Below, piece after piece: positions 33,554 to 42,502 of a stretch of DNA of 64,000 nucleotides (position 1 is the first letter of the stretch; the number at the start of each line of letters is the position of its first letter). Origin of the DNA: an uncultured Candidatus Melainabacteria bacterium (GTDB lineage Bacteria > Cyanobacteriota > Vampirovibrionia > Gastranaerophilales > Gastranaerophilaceae); assembly GCA_934747335.1 (NCBI GenBank), contig CAKVGS010000005.1:33852-97851 (forward strand), in the 5' to 3' direction. The notes under the pieces are model-generated. The model did not search any database, was not told the origin of the DNA, and was given only the letters and a program-made list of their open reading frames with translations. A program made the position numbers and the translations under genes.

Positions 33554-34678
33554 ATGAAAAAGATATTTATTATTACAGGCGAATACTCCGGAGATATCCA
33601 TGCCGGCAAGGTTTTAGAGATGTTAAAACGCTCTATGCCTGATATAGTGGCAGAAGGTATTGGTGGAGAAAATTTAAAATCAGCTGGTGCAAAAATCTTT
33701 TGTGACCATTCAAAAATGTCAGGTTTTGGTTTAAATTTTAAGATGATTGTTGATCACTTATCATTAGAAAAAAAAGTTGCTGATTATATTTTAAACGAAT
33801 TTAAACCTGATTTGGTTTTGTTAATTGATTACGGCACATTTAATTTAAGAGTTGCAAAAAGACTTAAAGGAAGCGGAATTAAAGTATTCCATTATATTCC
33901 TCCACAAATTTGGGCGAGTCGCAAATGGAGAATAAAAGGTATAAAAAAATATGTAGACAAAGTTCTTTGTATATTCCCATTTGAACCTGAAATTTATCAA
34001 GAAGAAAACATTGATGTACATTATTGCGGACATCCTCTTGTTAAACAATTACCACCAAGAGCTGACAGAGAAGAGTTTTTTAAACAGCACGAATTGGATA
34101 CTAATAGACCTTTGGTATCAGTTTTTCCCGGCTCACGTCCGTTAGAACTTAAGCTCTTTGGAGAACGCTTTATTGAAGCCGCTAAGGTTTTACAAAAACG
34201 CCATCCTGAATTACAAGTTTGTATTTCGCATGCACCAAACTTGAAGGATGATATTTTTGATAAGTACATTAAAAATACTGATTTTAAAGTTATTAAAGGC
34301 GAAAACCAAGCTTTGTTGAGCGTTTCTGATTCATTAATTTTAGCATCAGGAACAGTTGCTTTAGAAGCTAGTTTATATCAAGTCCCAATGCTTATTGCAT
34401 ATCGCGGACCTTGGTTGCTTTATTTGATTTATTTGCTTGTAAGATGTATCAAGAGAGTTTCTTTACCAAATATTATTATGGATGAAGATATCGTGCCTGA
34501 ATTAGTTCAGCATAAATTCAGTGTTGAAAATATTTGCTACGAAACAGAAAAAAATCTGTATGACAAAAAGCATAGAGATTGGATGATTAATGAACTTGCT
34601 AAAGTCAAAGAAAAACTTTCTGATAAATATTCTGCAGAAGAAGTTGCTAATTGCATAATTAAAGAATTAAATAGATAA
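33554..34678 (+). CDS. lpxB: Lipid-A-disaccharide synthase
   Basis: GT19 glycosyltransferase joining lipid X and UDP-diacylglucosamine. 374 aa. Landmarks are ITGEYSGDIHAGKVL (family GE.SGD..G), IPPQIWASRKWR, FPFEPEIYQEENIDVHYCGHPL, SVFPGSRPLELK and the nucleotide-binding ASGTVALEASLYQVPMLIAYR. Directly downstream of lpxI. Together with the lpt genes it shows that the organism makes LPS or a lipid A-like outer leaflet. Confidence 0.97.
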   Translation: MKKIFIITGEYSGDIHAGKVLEMLKRSMPDIVAEGIGGENLKSAGAKIFCDHSKMSGFGLNFKMIVDHLSLEKKVADYILNEFKPDLVLLIDYGTFNLRVAKRLKGSGIKVFHYIPPQIWASRKWRIKGIKKYVDKVLCIFPFEPEIYQEENIDVHYCGHPLVKQLPPRADREEFFKQHELDTNRPLVSVFPGSRPLELKLFGERFIEAAKVLQKRHPELQVCISHAPNLKDDIFDKYIKNTDFKVIKGENQALLSVSDSLILASGTVALEASLYQVPMLIAYRGPWLLYLIYLLVRCIKRVSLPNIIMDEDIVPELVQHKFSVENICYETEKNLYDKKHRDWMINELAKVKEKLSDKYSAEEVANCIIKELNR

Positions 34679-34684
34679 AGAAAG

Positions 34685-34707
34685 AGCCGGACATTTGCCG
34701 GCTTTTA
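34685..34707 (+). terminator. Rho-independent terminator after lpxB
   Basis: AGCCGG / CCGGCT stem with an ACATTTG loop and TTTT tail, 7 bases after the lpxB stop. Confidence 0.8.
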
Positions 34708-34843
34708 AATTTCTACAACCTTTTTCTAACCTTATATATTAATAAAGTTTTCTTTTGTTAAAAAATTGCTTTTTTATGACGAAATGTAAAGTTAATTTAT
34801 GTTATACTTTTTTTGAACGAATATAAATAGCAAAAGGGAAATC

Positions 34844-35995
34844 ATGAGAAAGAGTTATTGTCTATTGCCACTGGCTCTTGGAACACTTGGACTTGGCTTA
34901 ACTGAATATGTAATGATGGGAATTCTACCCGATACAGCACAATCTATGCACTGTTCTATTCCTGCTGCAGGAAACTTTATTTCATTTTATGCACTCGGTG
35001 TTGTTTTTGGTGCAATAATACTCGTCATAGTAGCAAGAACCAAACCTCTAAAAACAATATTATTGTGGCTTATGGCAATATTTACAATTGCTAATTTTCT
35101 AACAGCATTTGTAACAAACTATTATATATTTTGCTTAATAAGATTTATTGCAGGACTGCCACACGGATGTTTCTTTAGTGTTGGTGCAATTTCAGCAGGA
35201 AAACTTTGTGAAAAAGGCAAAGAAAATCAAGCTGTTGCTACTATGTGTTCTGGCATGACATTTGCAAACCTTCTTGGAATACCACTGGGAACAATGATAA
35301 GCCATAGTTTGTCTTGGCGTCTTATATTCCTATTCATTGGGTTATTCGGGCTTCTTATATTATATTCTATTAAAAAGCTTATTCCAAATTTAAAACCACT
35401 TCCTGATACAGGTTTTAGGGGGCAATTCCGCTTTATGAAGCATCTTGCTCCTTGGTTATTGATTTTAGCTGTAATAATGGGCAATGGCGGTATATTCTGT
35501 TGGTACAGCTATATAAATCCACTGCTTGTAAACGTTTCGGGGATATTACCACAATTTGTATCACTTATTATGATATTAGCGGGAGCAGGAATGTGTATTG
35601 GTAATTTCTTAGGAGGGAAATTGTCTGATAAATATTCTCCTTCAATTGTCGCAAGTTTGACACAATTATTAGCCTGTGTTTCGTTAATTTTTATATTCTT
35701 CTATTCACACAATCCAATCTTGTCTATAATCTGCATGATTATATGCACCGGTTGTTTATTTGCTGTATCAGCACCACAACAAGTCCTATTAATTAGCAAC
35801 GCTAAAGGTGGAGAAATGTTAGGCGCATCATTTTCACAAATTTCTTTTAATTTAGGTAATGCTCTGGGTGCTTTTATTGGCGGCATTCCAATTGAACATG
35901 GTTACAATTATAACTATACAGCAATCCCTGGAGCTTGTTTTGCATTTGTAGGATTTTTATTGTTATATTACTTTTTCCTAAGATATAAGAAATAA
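34844..35995 (+). CDS. MFS transporter, DHA1 (AraJ/YdhP-like) family
   Basis: 383 aa with about 12 membrane helices. GLTEYVMMGILPDTAQSM at the N-terminus and the GLPHGCFFSVGAISAGKL stretch are typical of AraJ/YdhP-like drug:H+ antiporters, with the loop motif FLGGKLSDKYSP in the second half. Substrate cannot be read from sequence; members export arabinosides, purine analogues or drugs. AAAGGGAAAT precedes the ATG. Monocistronic, transcribed toward the sigma factor gene. Confidence 0.88.
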   Translation: MRKSYCLLPLALGTLGLGLTEYVMMGILPDTAQSMHCSIPAAGNFISFYALGVVFGAIILVIVARTKPLKTILLWLMAIFTIANFLTAFVTNYYIFCLIRFIAGLPHGCFFSVGAISAGKLCEKGKENQAVATMCSGMTFANLLGIPLGTMISHSLSWRLIFLFIGLFGLLILYSIKKLIPNLKPLPDTGFRGQFRFMKHLAPWLLILAVIMGNGGIFCWYSYINPLLVNVSGILPQFVSLIMILAGAGMCIGNFLGGKLSDKYSPSIVASLTQLLACVSLIFIFFYSHNPILSIICMIICTGCLFAVSAPQQVLLISNAKGGEMLGASFSQISFNLGNALGAFIGGIPIEHGYNYNYTAIPGACFAFVGFLLLYYFFLRYKK

Positions 35996-36103
35996 TAAAC
36001 ATATATTAATTCATTAATATTAAGTTTTGTAAAGATTTCTTCAGAAATAGGCATTTTGTGTAACATTTCTTTACAAATGTATTGATAAATATATACTTTT
36101 GAT

Positions 36104-36122
36104 ATACTATGAGTATATAAGA
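36104..36122 (+). promoter_or_regulatory. Dyad ATACTATGAGTAT and TATATAAGA upstream of sigma factor gene
   Basis: TATACT ATG AGTATA is a 6-bp inverted repeat followed by TATAAGA. Together with ATATACTTTT just upstream it resembles the shared promoter box with a few bases inserted, and TTTTGTGTAACATTT and TTTACAAATG lie 30-50 bp further up. It may mark an autoregulated promoter of the sigma gene; this is a weak match. Confidence 0.4.
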
Positions 36123-36207
36123 AAACTTTGTTATGTGTTTATCTTAATTCGTGTATCGTTTTCCAATTAAAAAATTATTACCCCATTTACCCATAGGAGC
36201 TTATAGT

Positions 36208-37080
36208 ATGAAAGAACAATTTATCTCAATGAAAACAACATCAAATCCAAACAAATTCTGCGGTGAAGAATTCAGTGCTTATTCAAGAAAAGTAAATTCA
36301 TTCAAATCATTGACAGCAGAAGAAGAAAAAGAAATTGCAACAAGAGCAAAAGCAGGTGACAAAGCTGCAAAAAAAGTTTTGGTTCAATCAAATTTAAAAC
36401 TGGTTTTAACAATCGCACGAAAAACAATCCATGTTGCAAAACTACCAATGATTGATTTGATTCAAGAAGGAAATTTAGGTTTAATGATTGCTGTTGAAAA
36501 ATTTAATCCTGAATTGGGTTATAGATTTTCTACATACGCAAGTTGGTGGATTAAACAAGCAATGTTTAAGGCTATTTCTGAACAATCATACTGTATGAAG
36601 ATTCCTGTATATATCCAAGAAACATTGTCAAAGTTCTCAAAAGTAAAAACCGAAATGGAAAGAGCATACAACTGTCAAGTTACAAACAAAGACGTTGCAG
36701 AAAAAATGAATTTAGAACCTGAAAAAATTGACACTTATTTGTCTGCTTATTCAACAACCGTTTCAATTGAAGGCAGCTTTGACGGCAAAAACGGCAGTGA
36801 ATTAAATGTTGCAGATATTTTGGAAGATGAAAACACTAACGTTGAAGACAATATTGAATATGAACAATTGAAACAAGATTTAAACAATGTTGTTTCTACA
36901 CTAAAAGATAGAGAACAAACAGTTATCAAAATGCGCTTCGGTTTAGGTGATTTTGCAAAAACAACATTGGAAGAAATCGGCAAAATGTACGGAGTAACTA
37001 AAGAATGCATCCGACAAACAGAAGCAAGAGCTTTAAATAAATTGAGAAATAACCTAGTTTTAACTTGCTACGCTGATTAA
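36208..37080 (+). CDS. Alternative RNA polymerase sigma-70 family factor (RpoD-like, non-primary)
   Basis: 290 aa, start at ATG 36208 with TAGGAG 8 bases upstream (a GTG 19 codons earlier is less likely). Region 1.2/2 begins at about residue 30; region 2.3-2.4 is DLIQEGNLGLMIAVEKFNPE then RFSTYASWWIKQAMFKAI; region 3 follows; region 4.2 is TLEEIGKMYGVTKECIRQTE. Region 1.1 is absent. By eye against E. coli sigma-70, Gln437 is kept but Thr440 is Phe, and in the -35 helix Arg584 is Lys and Arg586 is Cys. It should therefore prefer a non-consensus promoter. No anti-sigma gene is adjacent. Confidence 0.93.
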   Translation: MKEQFISMKTTSNPNKFCGEEFSAYSRKVNSFKSLTAEEEKEIATRAKAGDKAAKKVLVQSNLKLVLTIARKTIHVAKLPMIDLIQEGNLGLMIAVEKFNPELGYRFSTYASWWIKQAMFKAISEQSYCMKIPVYIQETLSKFSKVKTEMERAYNCQVTNKDVAEKMNLEPEKIDTYLSAYSTTVSIEGSFDGKNGSELNVADILEDENTNVEDNIEYEQLKQDLNNVVSTLKDREQTVIKMRFGLGDFAKTTLEEIGKMYGVTKECIRQTEARALNKLRNNLVLTCYAD

Positions 37081-37090
37081 TCCTTTAAAT

Positions 37091-37121
37091 AGAAAAAAAG
37101 ACTCTTTATGAGTCTTTTTTT
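37091..37121. terminator. Bidirectional terminator
   Basis: AGAAAAAAAGACTC / GAGTCTTTTTTTCT stem with a TTTAT loop between two convergent genes; A- and T-runs on both sides serve both strands. Confidence 0.88.
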
Positions 37122-39002
37122 CTATGCGATTGAAGTTTCATCAAAACCATTTTGTCTTTGTTCTTGTGCAACCATTTTTTCTATTGGAGCAGAAAGCTTT
37201 AAGTTATATTTTGACAAGTCAAAACTGCTTGCAATTGCCTTCATGCCATAATAAGAATTTTTAACGCCTTCATTATTTAAAAATAATTTTTGCATTGTAC
37301 CGGAAGCTTCTTCCAAATTATTACTTGCCCATTGTCTAATTGGTTGGAATGCCCTGCCATAATGTTTATAAACATCAGTAACAAACTCCAAAATTGTATC
37401 ACCAGAAAGTTTTAAATATTCCGGAACAGCAGTTACACTTTGAAATGCTTTATTTCTTTGAATACTAATTTGTTTAGCTTTAGAAAATTCTGTCGTTGTT
37501 TCTTCTACTTTTTCATTTTTATCAACAATAAATTTATTATTTGCTTGATTATCATTTGAATTAGCAATAATACGATCAAATGTTATTTTTTGCTGAGCTA
37601 CATTTTGATTATGTTCTTCTACTGTTTGCTTATTTTCATGCCCAACAGTTCCTTGTTTTTCTTCGTATGGAGGTTTTGTTTCTGCATCGCTATTAGATGC
37701 TACGATTGAATAATTTCCATTAGTCACTTCATCTAACAATTTTGTCAATTCTTCTTTTGACATTGTTAAAGCTTCAGGATGTTCTTCAAAATATTCATTG
37801 ATTTGTTTTATAACTTCTCTATAAATAGGAAGCTTATAAGCATCTTTGTTCATTGTACAAAGGATTTCTTTTTTAGCATCTTCAGGAACTTTTGTATTAA
37901 CGGCAGTACCTGACATTGTGCCTGAATAAAGATTTTTGTACAAATCTCTTTGTGCAACAAGTTCTTTTTCTTCTTGAGTTAATTCAATACCTTTTGCTTC
38001 TTTTTCTTTAATAGCTTTTAATTTTTCAGCATTTTCTTGGAAAAATAATTTAGCAGGTTCACTCATTTGAGAATAAGTTTCTTTAATGCTTTCTTCTGAT
38101 TTTTCTGCAAAAACACCGGCAACAATAGCAGTTTGGTCCTTATCAGTTGGAACCATACCTTCAACGTCTTTTGTTGTCATAACTTTAACAAGCTCATCTT
38201 TTGTCCAACTATCAGCCCAAGCTTCTTTAGCTTGCGGTGTTTCAAAACTTGCAAGAACAGCATTTAAACCTTTTAATCTACTATCTGCAGCCAAAGTTGC
38301 AATAGCTTGTTTAAAGATTGCTTTTTCTTCATCAGGAGTATTAATCAATAAACGACCAAAAGTTTGTAATTGACCTTTATAAATACGTGCTTTTTCTTTT
38401 GCAGATTTAGCATTTTTTAAAGGAGTTAATAACATTTTATCAAAAAAGTCATACAAAGCTTTTTCTAATTCTTCAGGTTTGATATTTTCTAAAGTTGCAT
38501 CTTTTTTTAGACAACCTGTTTCTTTTAATCTTTCTAAAAGAGATGATTTTTTTACACCATTGTTATGTTTTTTAAATCCTTCTATTGTCCAACCGGTGTT
38601 TACAGCGATAAAATAAGTATTACCCAGTTTACCTGCTTTTTCTAAATCAATTTTACCGTCAACAACAGAATCTTTAAGTGCAGCTTTTAAACAATCCATC
38701 ACTTGCTTTAATTGAGCATCATTTGCTGATTCAATTTGTTTTTGGTTCATACCTGAGATGCGATATAAAACACCGCTATTTTTAACTTCTTCAGGCTTCA
38801 AACCAAATTTAGAGAATTCTGCACACAATTTTTCTAATAATTCATCAAGTTTAGAGGTATTCTTCTTTTCTTCCACAGAGGCATTAGCTTTGTTGGCTTC
38901 ATCATAAATTGAATTAGCAGACTGATTTCCAACACCTGAACTTTGTGAAGTTGCTGTTGCATTAGAAGTATATTCAGTTTGTTTAATACCACTTATATCC
39001 AT
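37122..39002 (-). CDS. 626-aa leaderless helical protein, function unknown (shared-promoter gene)
   Basis: A Lys/Glu/Asn-rich, mostly helical, soluble protein with no signal peptide and no membrane helix. It starts with a Ser/Thr/Asn-rich segment (residues 1-45), followed by helical regions (KLDELLEKLCAEFSKFGLKP, LFFQENAEKLKAIKEKEAKG), a linker rich in Gln/Asn around 470-500, and a C-terminal domain 540-626 (AFQPIRQWASNNLEEASGTM). I recognise no family. The shared promoter box ends only about 9 bases before the ATG, where GAGGT serves as the ribosome site, giving a very short leader. It converges on the sigma factor gene. Confidence 0.7.
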   Translation of the reverse strand: MDISGIKQTEYTSNATATSQSSGVGNQSANSIYDEANKANASVEEKKNTSKLDELLEKLCAEFSKFGLKPEEVKNSGVLYRISGMNQKQIESANDAQLKQVMDCLKAALKDSVVDGKIDLEKAGKLGNTYFIAVNTGWTIEGFKKHNNGVKKSSLLERLKETGCLKKDATLENIKPEELEKALYDFFDKMLLTPLKNAKSAKEKARIYKGQLQTFGRLLINTPDEEKAIFKQAIATLAADSRLKGLNAVLASFETPQAKEAWADSWTKDELVKVMTTKDVEGMVPTDKDQTAIVAGVFAEKSEESIKETYSQMSEPAKLFFQENAEKLKAIKEKEAKGIELTQEEKELVAQRDLYKNLYSGTMSGTAVNTKVPEDAKKEILCTMNKDAYKLPIYREVIKQINEYFEEHPEALTMSKEELTKLLDEVTNGNYSIVASNSDAETKPPYEEKQGTVGHENKQTVEEHNQNVAQQKITFDRIIANSNDNQANNKFIVDKNEKVEETTTEFSKAKQISIQRNKAFQSVTAVPEYLKLSGDTILEFVTDVYKHYGRAFQPIRQWASNNLEEASGTMQKLFLNNEGVKNSYYGMKAIASSFDLSKYNLKLSAPIEKMVAQEQRQNGFDETSIA

Positions 39003-39010
39003 CTTAAATA

Positions 39011-39029
39011 CCTCATATATATAAAGTAT
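39011..39029 (-). promoter_or_regulatory. Shared promoter box (minus strand)
   Basis: Read on the minus strand: ATACTTTATATATATGAGG. It matches the boxes at 29809, 47391, 57955 and 61049 over the first 15-16 bases. TTTTGTAAAG lies exactly 44 bp upstream of ATACTTT, and TGAAAT lies at the same internal offset as in the 47391 region. Confidence 0.7.
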
Positions 39030-39080
39030 AGTTCTTTAAGTTGATTTCAGTTGACACAAAAATCTTTACAAAAGTTAATA

Positions 39081-39089
39081 TTGTAACAA
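39081..39089. promoter_or_regulatory. TTGTAACAA dyad between divergent genes
   Basis: TTGTAACAA is the core of the TTTGTWACAAA palindrome present at 47348 and 58008. It lies between the 626-aa gene (minus) and the 42-aa gene (plus), so one site could serve both. Confidence 0.5.
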
Positions 39090-39185
39090 ATTGTAAAACT
39101 TTAATTAAAAACTCTAAAGTTTTTCAAAAAAATGCCGATATATAAAATGTAGGTAATACAAAATTAAAAATAAGGAGTAATCAAT

Positions 39186-39314
39186 ATGTACGCAATGTGG
39201 CCGGGATGTTACAGTTTTAGAGATGAAATTAAGATGTTCGCATTATGGTTAAAAGAACAATTAGATTCTCTTATGTTAAAGATTTACGAAATTGACCGTG
39301 CAATGAATGGTTAA
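39186..39314 (+). CDS. 42-aa microprotein
   Basis: Short coding region beginning MYAMWPGCYSFRDEIKMFAL and ending YEIDRAMNG. GGAG lies 8 bases before the ATG, GATATATAAAATGTAGG (39138-39154) could be its -10 region, and a strong terminator (39353-39384) closes it, so it is a self-contained transcription unit. The N-terminal part is aromatic (Trp, Phe, Tyr, one Cys) and the C-terminal two-thirds an amphipathic helix (ALWLKEQLDSLMLKIYEID). It is too short for a family call; a coiled-coil or membrane-surface peptide is plausible. Confidence 0.6.
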   Translation: MYAMWPGCYSFRDEIKMFALWLKEQLDSLMLKIYEIDRAMNG

Positions 39315-39352
39315 TTCAGATATAAATTCTCTCTCTCTTTTCTCGAATATTT

Positions 39353-39384
39353 AAGAGGTTGATAAAATCAACCTCTTTTTTCTA
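39353..39384 (+). terminator. Rho-independent terminator after 42-aa gene
   Basis: AAGAGGTTGAT / ATCAACCTCTT 11-bp perfect stem, AAA loop, six-T tail. Confidence 0.88.
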
Positions 39385-39398
39385 TTATTATAGTTCTT

Positions 39399-39612
39399 AC
39401 TTTTTTCTTTTTTGTTGCGAAATAAAAAGAAAAAAGTTTTTTACTTCACTTCCAAGCTAATGAGTATAACGACCGGTTGGAAGTGTTTACCCCCAAAAAA
39501 GAAAAATAACACACAGTTTTCTACAACCTTACGGTTGTGGTTTAAATGGATGTTGCGGGTGAACCCGCACTCTTACGCTCGCTAAAAAACGCTCGCGGCG
39601 CGAATGTCGTTC
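39399..39612. repeat. Composite repeat family C, copy 3
   Basis: Hairpin 39399-39437 (ACTTTTTTCTTTTT, loop GTTGCGAAA) followed by CTACAACCTTACGGTTGTGG, AAATGGATG, GCGGGTGAACCCGC and ACTCTTACGCTC, ending CGCTCGCGGCGCGAATGTCGTTC. About 75 bp (ACTTCCAAGC..GCTTGGAAG-like) separate the hairpin from the rest. The gap 39315-39756 contains only the terminator and this element; a 64-codon frame over 39660 is not credible. Confidence 0.82.
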
Positions 39613-39756
39613 TTTTTAGGTTTTGATTTAATGTTTATAAAATAATTATAGATTATAGGTTGGGCATTTCAGCCCAACATTATCATTTTATACTTTTTTC
39701 TTCAAACAATTTATGCTATAATTTTGAAAGAATTTGGGGGCGAGAGCCTAATTATT

Positions 39757-41691
39757 ATGAAGAGAATATTTTTTCTAATAACTACATTTATAATGTTTTT
39801 ATTGACTTTGGCTTGTCAGGCAGAGCCTTCAAAAGTCATGTCGCTGAATTTTGACGACACGGCAAATGTTGTATTTATTAACCTAATGGAATCTGCACAA
39901 AATACAGAGCGCGAACTTAAATTCTCCAAACTCGAAAACCCTAATAGAATTTATTTTGATATTGATAATTCTGTTTTAATTGGCGATAAGCAACATCTTG
40001 TTTTTGAAAAAAGTAATATTAAGGAAATTCGCCTTTCACAATTTACTACAAATCCGGATGTAGTAAGAGGTGTAATTACTTTTGAAGAAGGATTTGATAC
40101 ATCAAAAGTTAAATTGATTTACACAAACGGTAATATAATCGTTAAATGTGCAAATTTGCCTTTAAAGAACGATTATTTCAACTCTCTTTATGATGAAAAT
40201 GCGCCAAATCTGGCGTATTCAAGCATCGTAGCAAATTCTCAAATAATTCAAAAAGTAGCAATCCCACAAAATACAACTCAAAAAGTTTCTAATTCTACGA
40301 TGGCAGAAATTCAACAAGCGTTTGAAAATTCAACATTGAGTAATTCTGACGGCAAAACTTATGATTCTGTAATTTCAGTTGATATGTCGTCAAACTTGAA
40401 GCTCAGAACCAAGTATTTTATAAACGGATATTACCTAAAAAATAACGGACTTTTAGTGAGCGGTTTAGGACAAATTACAGCGTCTAAAATGTTTTATTTA
40501 GACTCTCCTAAAAGAGTCGTAATTGATTTACCAAACGCCTTTGTTCAAAAAAACATACGCAACAAAGAGCTTAAACTCTGTCCTGACGGAAGCTGTAAAG
40601 ATACTGCAAAAATCGGTCAATTTGAGTACAACAAAGCACGCGTAGTTGTTACTTCAGATAAAGCAGATAAATATATTCCTGTTTTTGCCGCAGACAATCA
40701 GTCTATGTTTTTAATCAATGCGGACAAATTAAAACACACGGATTTAGTCAGCAATGTTTCGAATTTAAATAAAGCATTCGTAAGAAAAATTGATAATAAA
40801 ACAAACGAATTGATTTTATCATTCACAACGCCTGTTGTCAGTTCAATTTTAAGAGATAATAACTCGCTTACAATGTATTTGTTTAACGTAAAAAGTTATA
40901 ACGAACAAGATTTAATAAAAACATTGAATAATACTTATTATAAACCATTTACACTATCATTGCTTCCGCAAATCGGTGTAAAGGCTACTATGAACATCAA
41001 TAAAAATGATGTTGTAAAAATTGAACAAAGCGTTGATGGTAAAGCTTTAAGATTTACAATTACACAGGGCAATGTTACAAAAGAAACGCCTGCAATTACT
41101 TCAAAACCAACAGTTATTACTGAAAAACCTGCTGAAAAGAAAAATGCGATTAAAGGTAAAGTTGTTCTTGATGCGGGACACGGCGGAAGTGATTATGGTG
41201 CAATAAGAGAAGGTATTAACGAAAAAGATATTACACTAGATGTAACACAAAGAGTTGCGTCAATTCTTAAATCAAAGGGTTATAAAGTAGCTTTAACAAG
41301 AAAAGATGATACATTTGTATCATTGCAGGATAGAGTTACGTTTTCAGAAAACGAAACTCCTGAAATCTTTGTAAGTATCCACGTTAATTCTGCTGTTGCA
41401 ACCGAGCCAAAAGGAATTGAAACACATTATTACCATGATTATAGCGTGCCTTTAGCAAAAACTGTTCATTCACACTTGGCTAAATATATTGATACAAAAG
41501 ACAGAGGATTGTTTAAGTCTAAATTTTATGTTATAAATCATACTACGGTACCTGCAATACTTGTAGAAATGGGCTTTATTTCTAACGAAGAAGAACGAAA
41601 CGAGCTTGTAAGCGACAGCAGAAAGCAAAAGACTGCAAAAGCGATTGCAGAAGGAATTATAGAATATTTGAAAGCGAATGGGATTAAATAG
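39757..41691 (+). CDS. N-acetylmuramoyl-L-alanine amidase with AMIN-type N-terminal region
   Basis: 644 aa. A signal peptide (MKRIFFLITTFIMFLLTLAC) is followed by beta-rich AMIN-like segments (about 25-130, NPNRIYFDIDNSVLIGD; again about 200-450, SPKRVVIDLPNAF) that in this family target the enzyme to septal peptidoglycan. The C-terminal 180 residues form an Amidase_3 domain: VVLDAGHGGSDYGAI (Zn His), NEKDITLDV (Zn Glu), IFVSIHVNS (Zn His) and LVEMGFISNEEE (catalytic Glu). It splits daughter cells by cutting peptide stems. I use ATG 39757 because the signal peptide starts there; a TTG 11 codons earlier is possible. murI follows 7 bp later. Confidence 0.92.
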   Translation: MKRIFFLITTFIMFLLTLACQAEPSKVMSLNFDDTANVVFINLMESAQNTERELKFSKLENPNRIYFDIDNSVLIGDKQHLVFEKSNIKEIRLSQFTTNPDVVRGVITFEEGFDTSKVKLIYTNGNIIVKCANLPLKNDYFNSLYDENAPNLAYSSIVANSQIIQKVAIPQNTTQKVSNSTMAEIQQAFENSTLSNSDGKTYDSVISVDMSSNLKLRTKYFINGYYLKNNGLLVSGLGQITASKMFYLDSPKRVVIDLPNAFVQKNIRNKELKLCPDGSCKDTAKIGQFEYNKARVVVTSDKADKYIPVFAADNQSMFLINADKLKHTDLVSNVSNLNKAFVRKIDNKTNELILSFTTPVVSSILRDNNSLTMYLFNVKSYNEQDLIKTLNNTYYKPFTLSLLPQIGVKATMNINKNDVVKIEQSVDGKALRFTITQGNVTKETPAITSKPTVITEKPAEKKNAIKGKVVLDAGHGGSDYGAIREGINEKDITLDVTQRVASILKSKGYKVALTRKDDTFVSLQDRVTFSENETPEIFVSIHVNSAVATEPKGIETHYYHDYSVPLAKTVHSHLAKYIDTKDRGLFKSKFYVINHTTVPAILVEMGFISNEEERNELVSDSRKQKTAKAIAEGIIEYLKANGIK

Positions 41692-41698
41692 ATAAGAT

Positions 41699-42502
41699 AT
41701 GAAAAAGTTTGGTAAAAATTCGCCAATAGGTTTTTTTGATTCGGGTGTAGGTGGTTTGTCAGTTTATTCCAGATTTAAAAAAGTTTTGCCAAACGAAAAT
41801 ACGCTCTATTTTGGAGATTTAGCGCATTTACCTTATGGAAATAAAACACAAGAAGAACTTGTAAGTTATGCAAGAGGAATTCTAAAATTCTATGAACAAA
41901 AAGGTGTTAAAGCTGTTGTAATAGCTTGCAATACGTCTTCGGCGCAAGCCTATGATATTGTTAAAAATGAGTTTGATTTTAAAATTTATCCGATTATTCA
42001 ATCTTGTGCAAAGGTTATTGCAAACTCTGAAGTTAAGCGTTTAGGAGTGTTTGCAACTTCTGCAACTGTAAATTCTGGAGTTTATTCGCGAGAATTAAAA
42101 AAACACAATCCGAATTTAGAGGTTAAAGAAATAGCTTGTCCTAATTGGGTTGATATTGTTGAAAACGGCAAATACAAAGATACTTCGGCTCAAGCAGACA
42201 TAAAATCTCATCTTGATGATATGATGAAATTTAATCCTGAAAAAATAATTTTAGGTTGCACGCATTATCCTTATTTGCTTCCAATATTAAAAGATTTTAC
42301 ATCGGATATTGAATTTATAGATCCAGCTGAAATTTTTGTAAATTACATAAAAAATGATATGGCAGATTTGCTTAATGACAACAATTCATTAGGCACAGAA
42401 GAGATTTTTGTCAGTGCAAATCCCGAAAATTTTTTGGAACATTCTGGTATTTTTTATAAAATTAAAGAAATTCCTAAACTATATAAATCAGACAATAAAT
42501 AA
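41699..42502 (+). CDS. murI: Glutamate racemase
   Basis: Converts L- to D-glutamate for peptidoglycan. 267 aa. IGFFDSGVGGLSV, YFGDLAHLPYGNKT, VIACNTSSA (first catalytic Cys) and ILGCTHYPYL (second catalytic Cys) are complete. Directly downstream of the amidase gene (7 bp), forming a peptidoglycan operon. Its stop abuts the convergent DUF262 gene by a single base. Confidence 0.97.
   Translation: MKKFGKNSPIGFFDSGVGGLSVYSRFKKVLPNENTLYFGDLAHLPYGNKTQEELVSYARGILKFYEQKGVKAVVIACNTSSAQAYDIVKNEFDFKIYPIIQSCAKVIANSEVKRLGVFATSATVNSGVYSRELKKHNPNLEVKEIACPNWVDIVENGKYKDTSAQADIKSHLDDMMKFNPEKIILGCTHYPYLLPILKDFTSDIEFIDPAEIFVNYIKNDMADLLNDNNSLGTEEIFVSANPENFLEHSGIFYKIKEIPKLYKSDNK

Noticed and set aside
39660..39854. 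64-codon frame overlapping the amidase start
   Set aside because: Overlaps the true signal-peptide coding region in another frame and begins within a composite-repeat flank.
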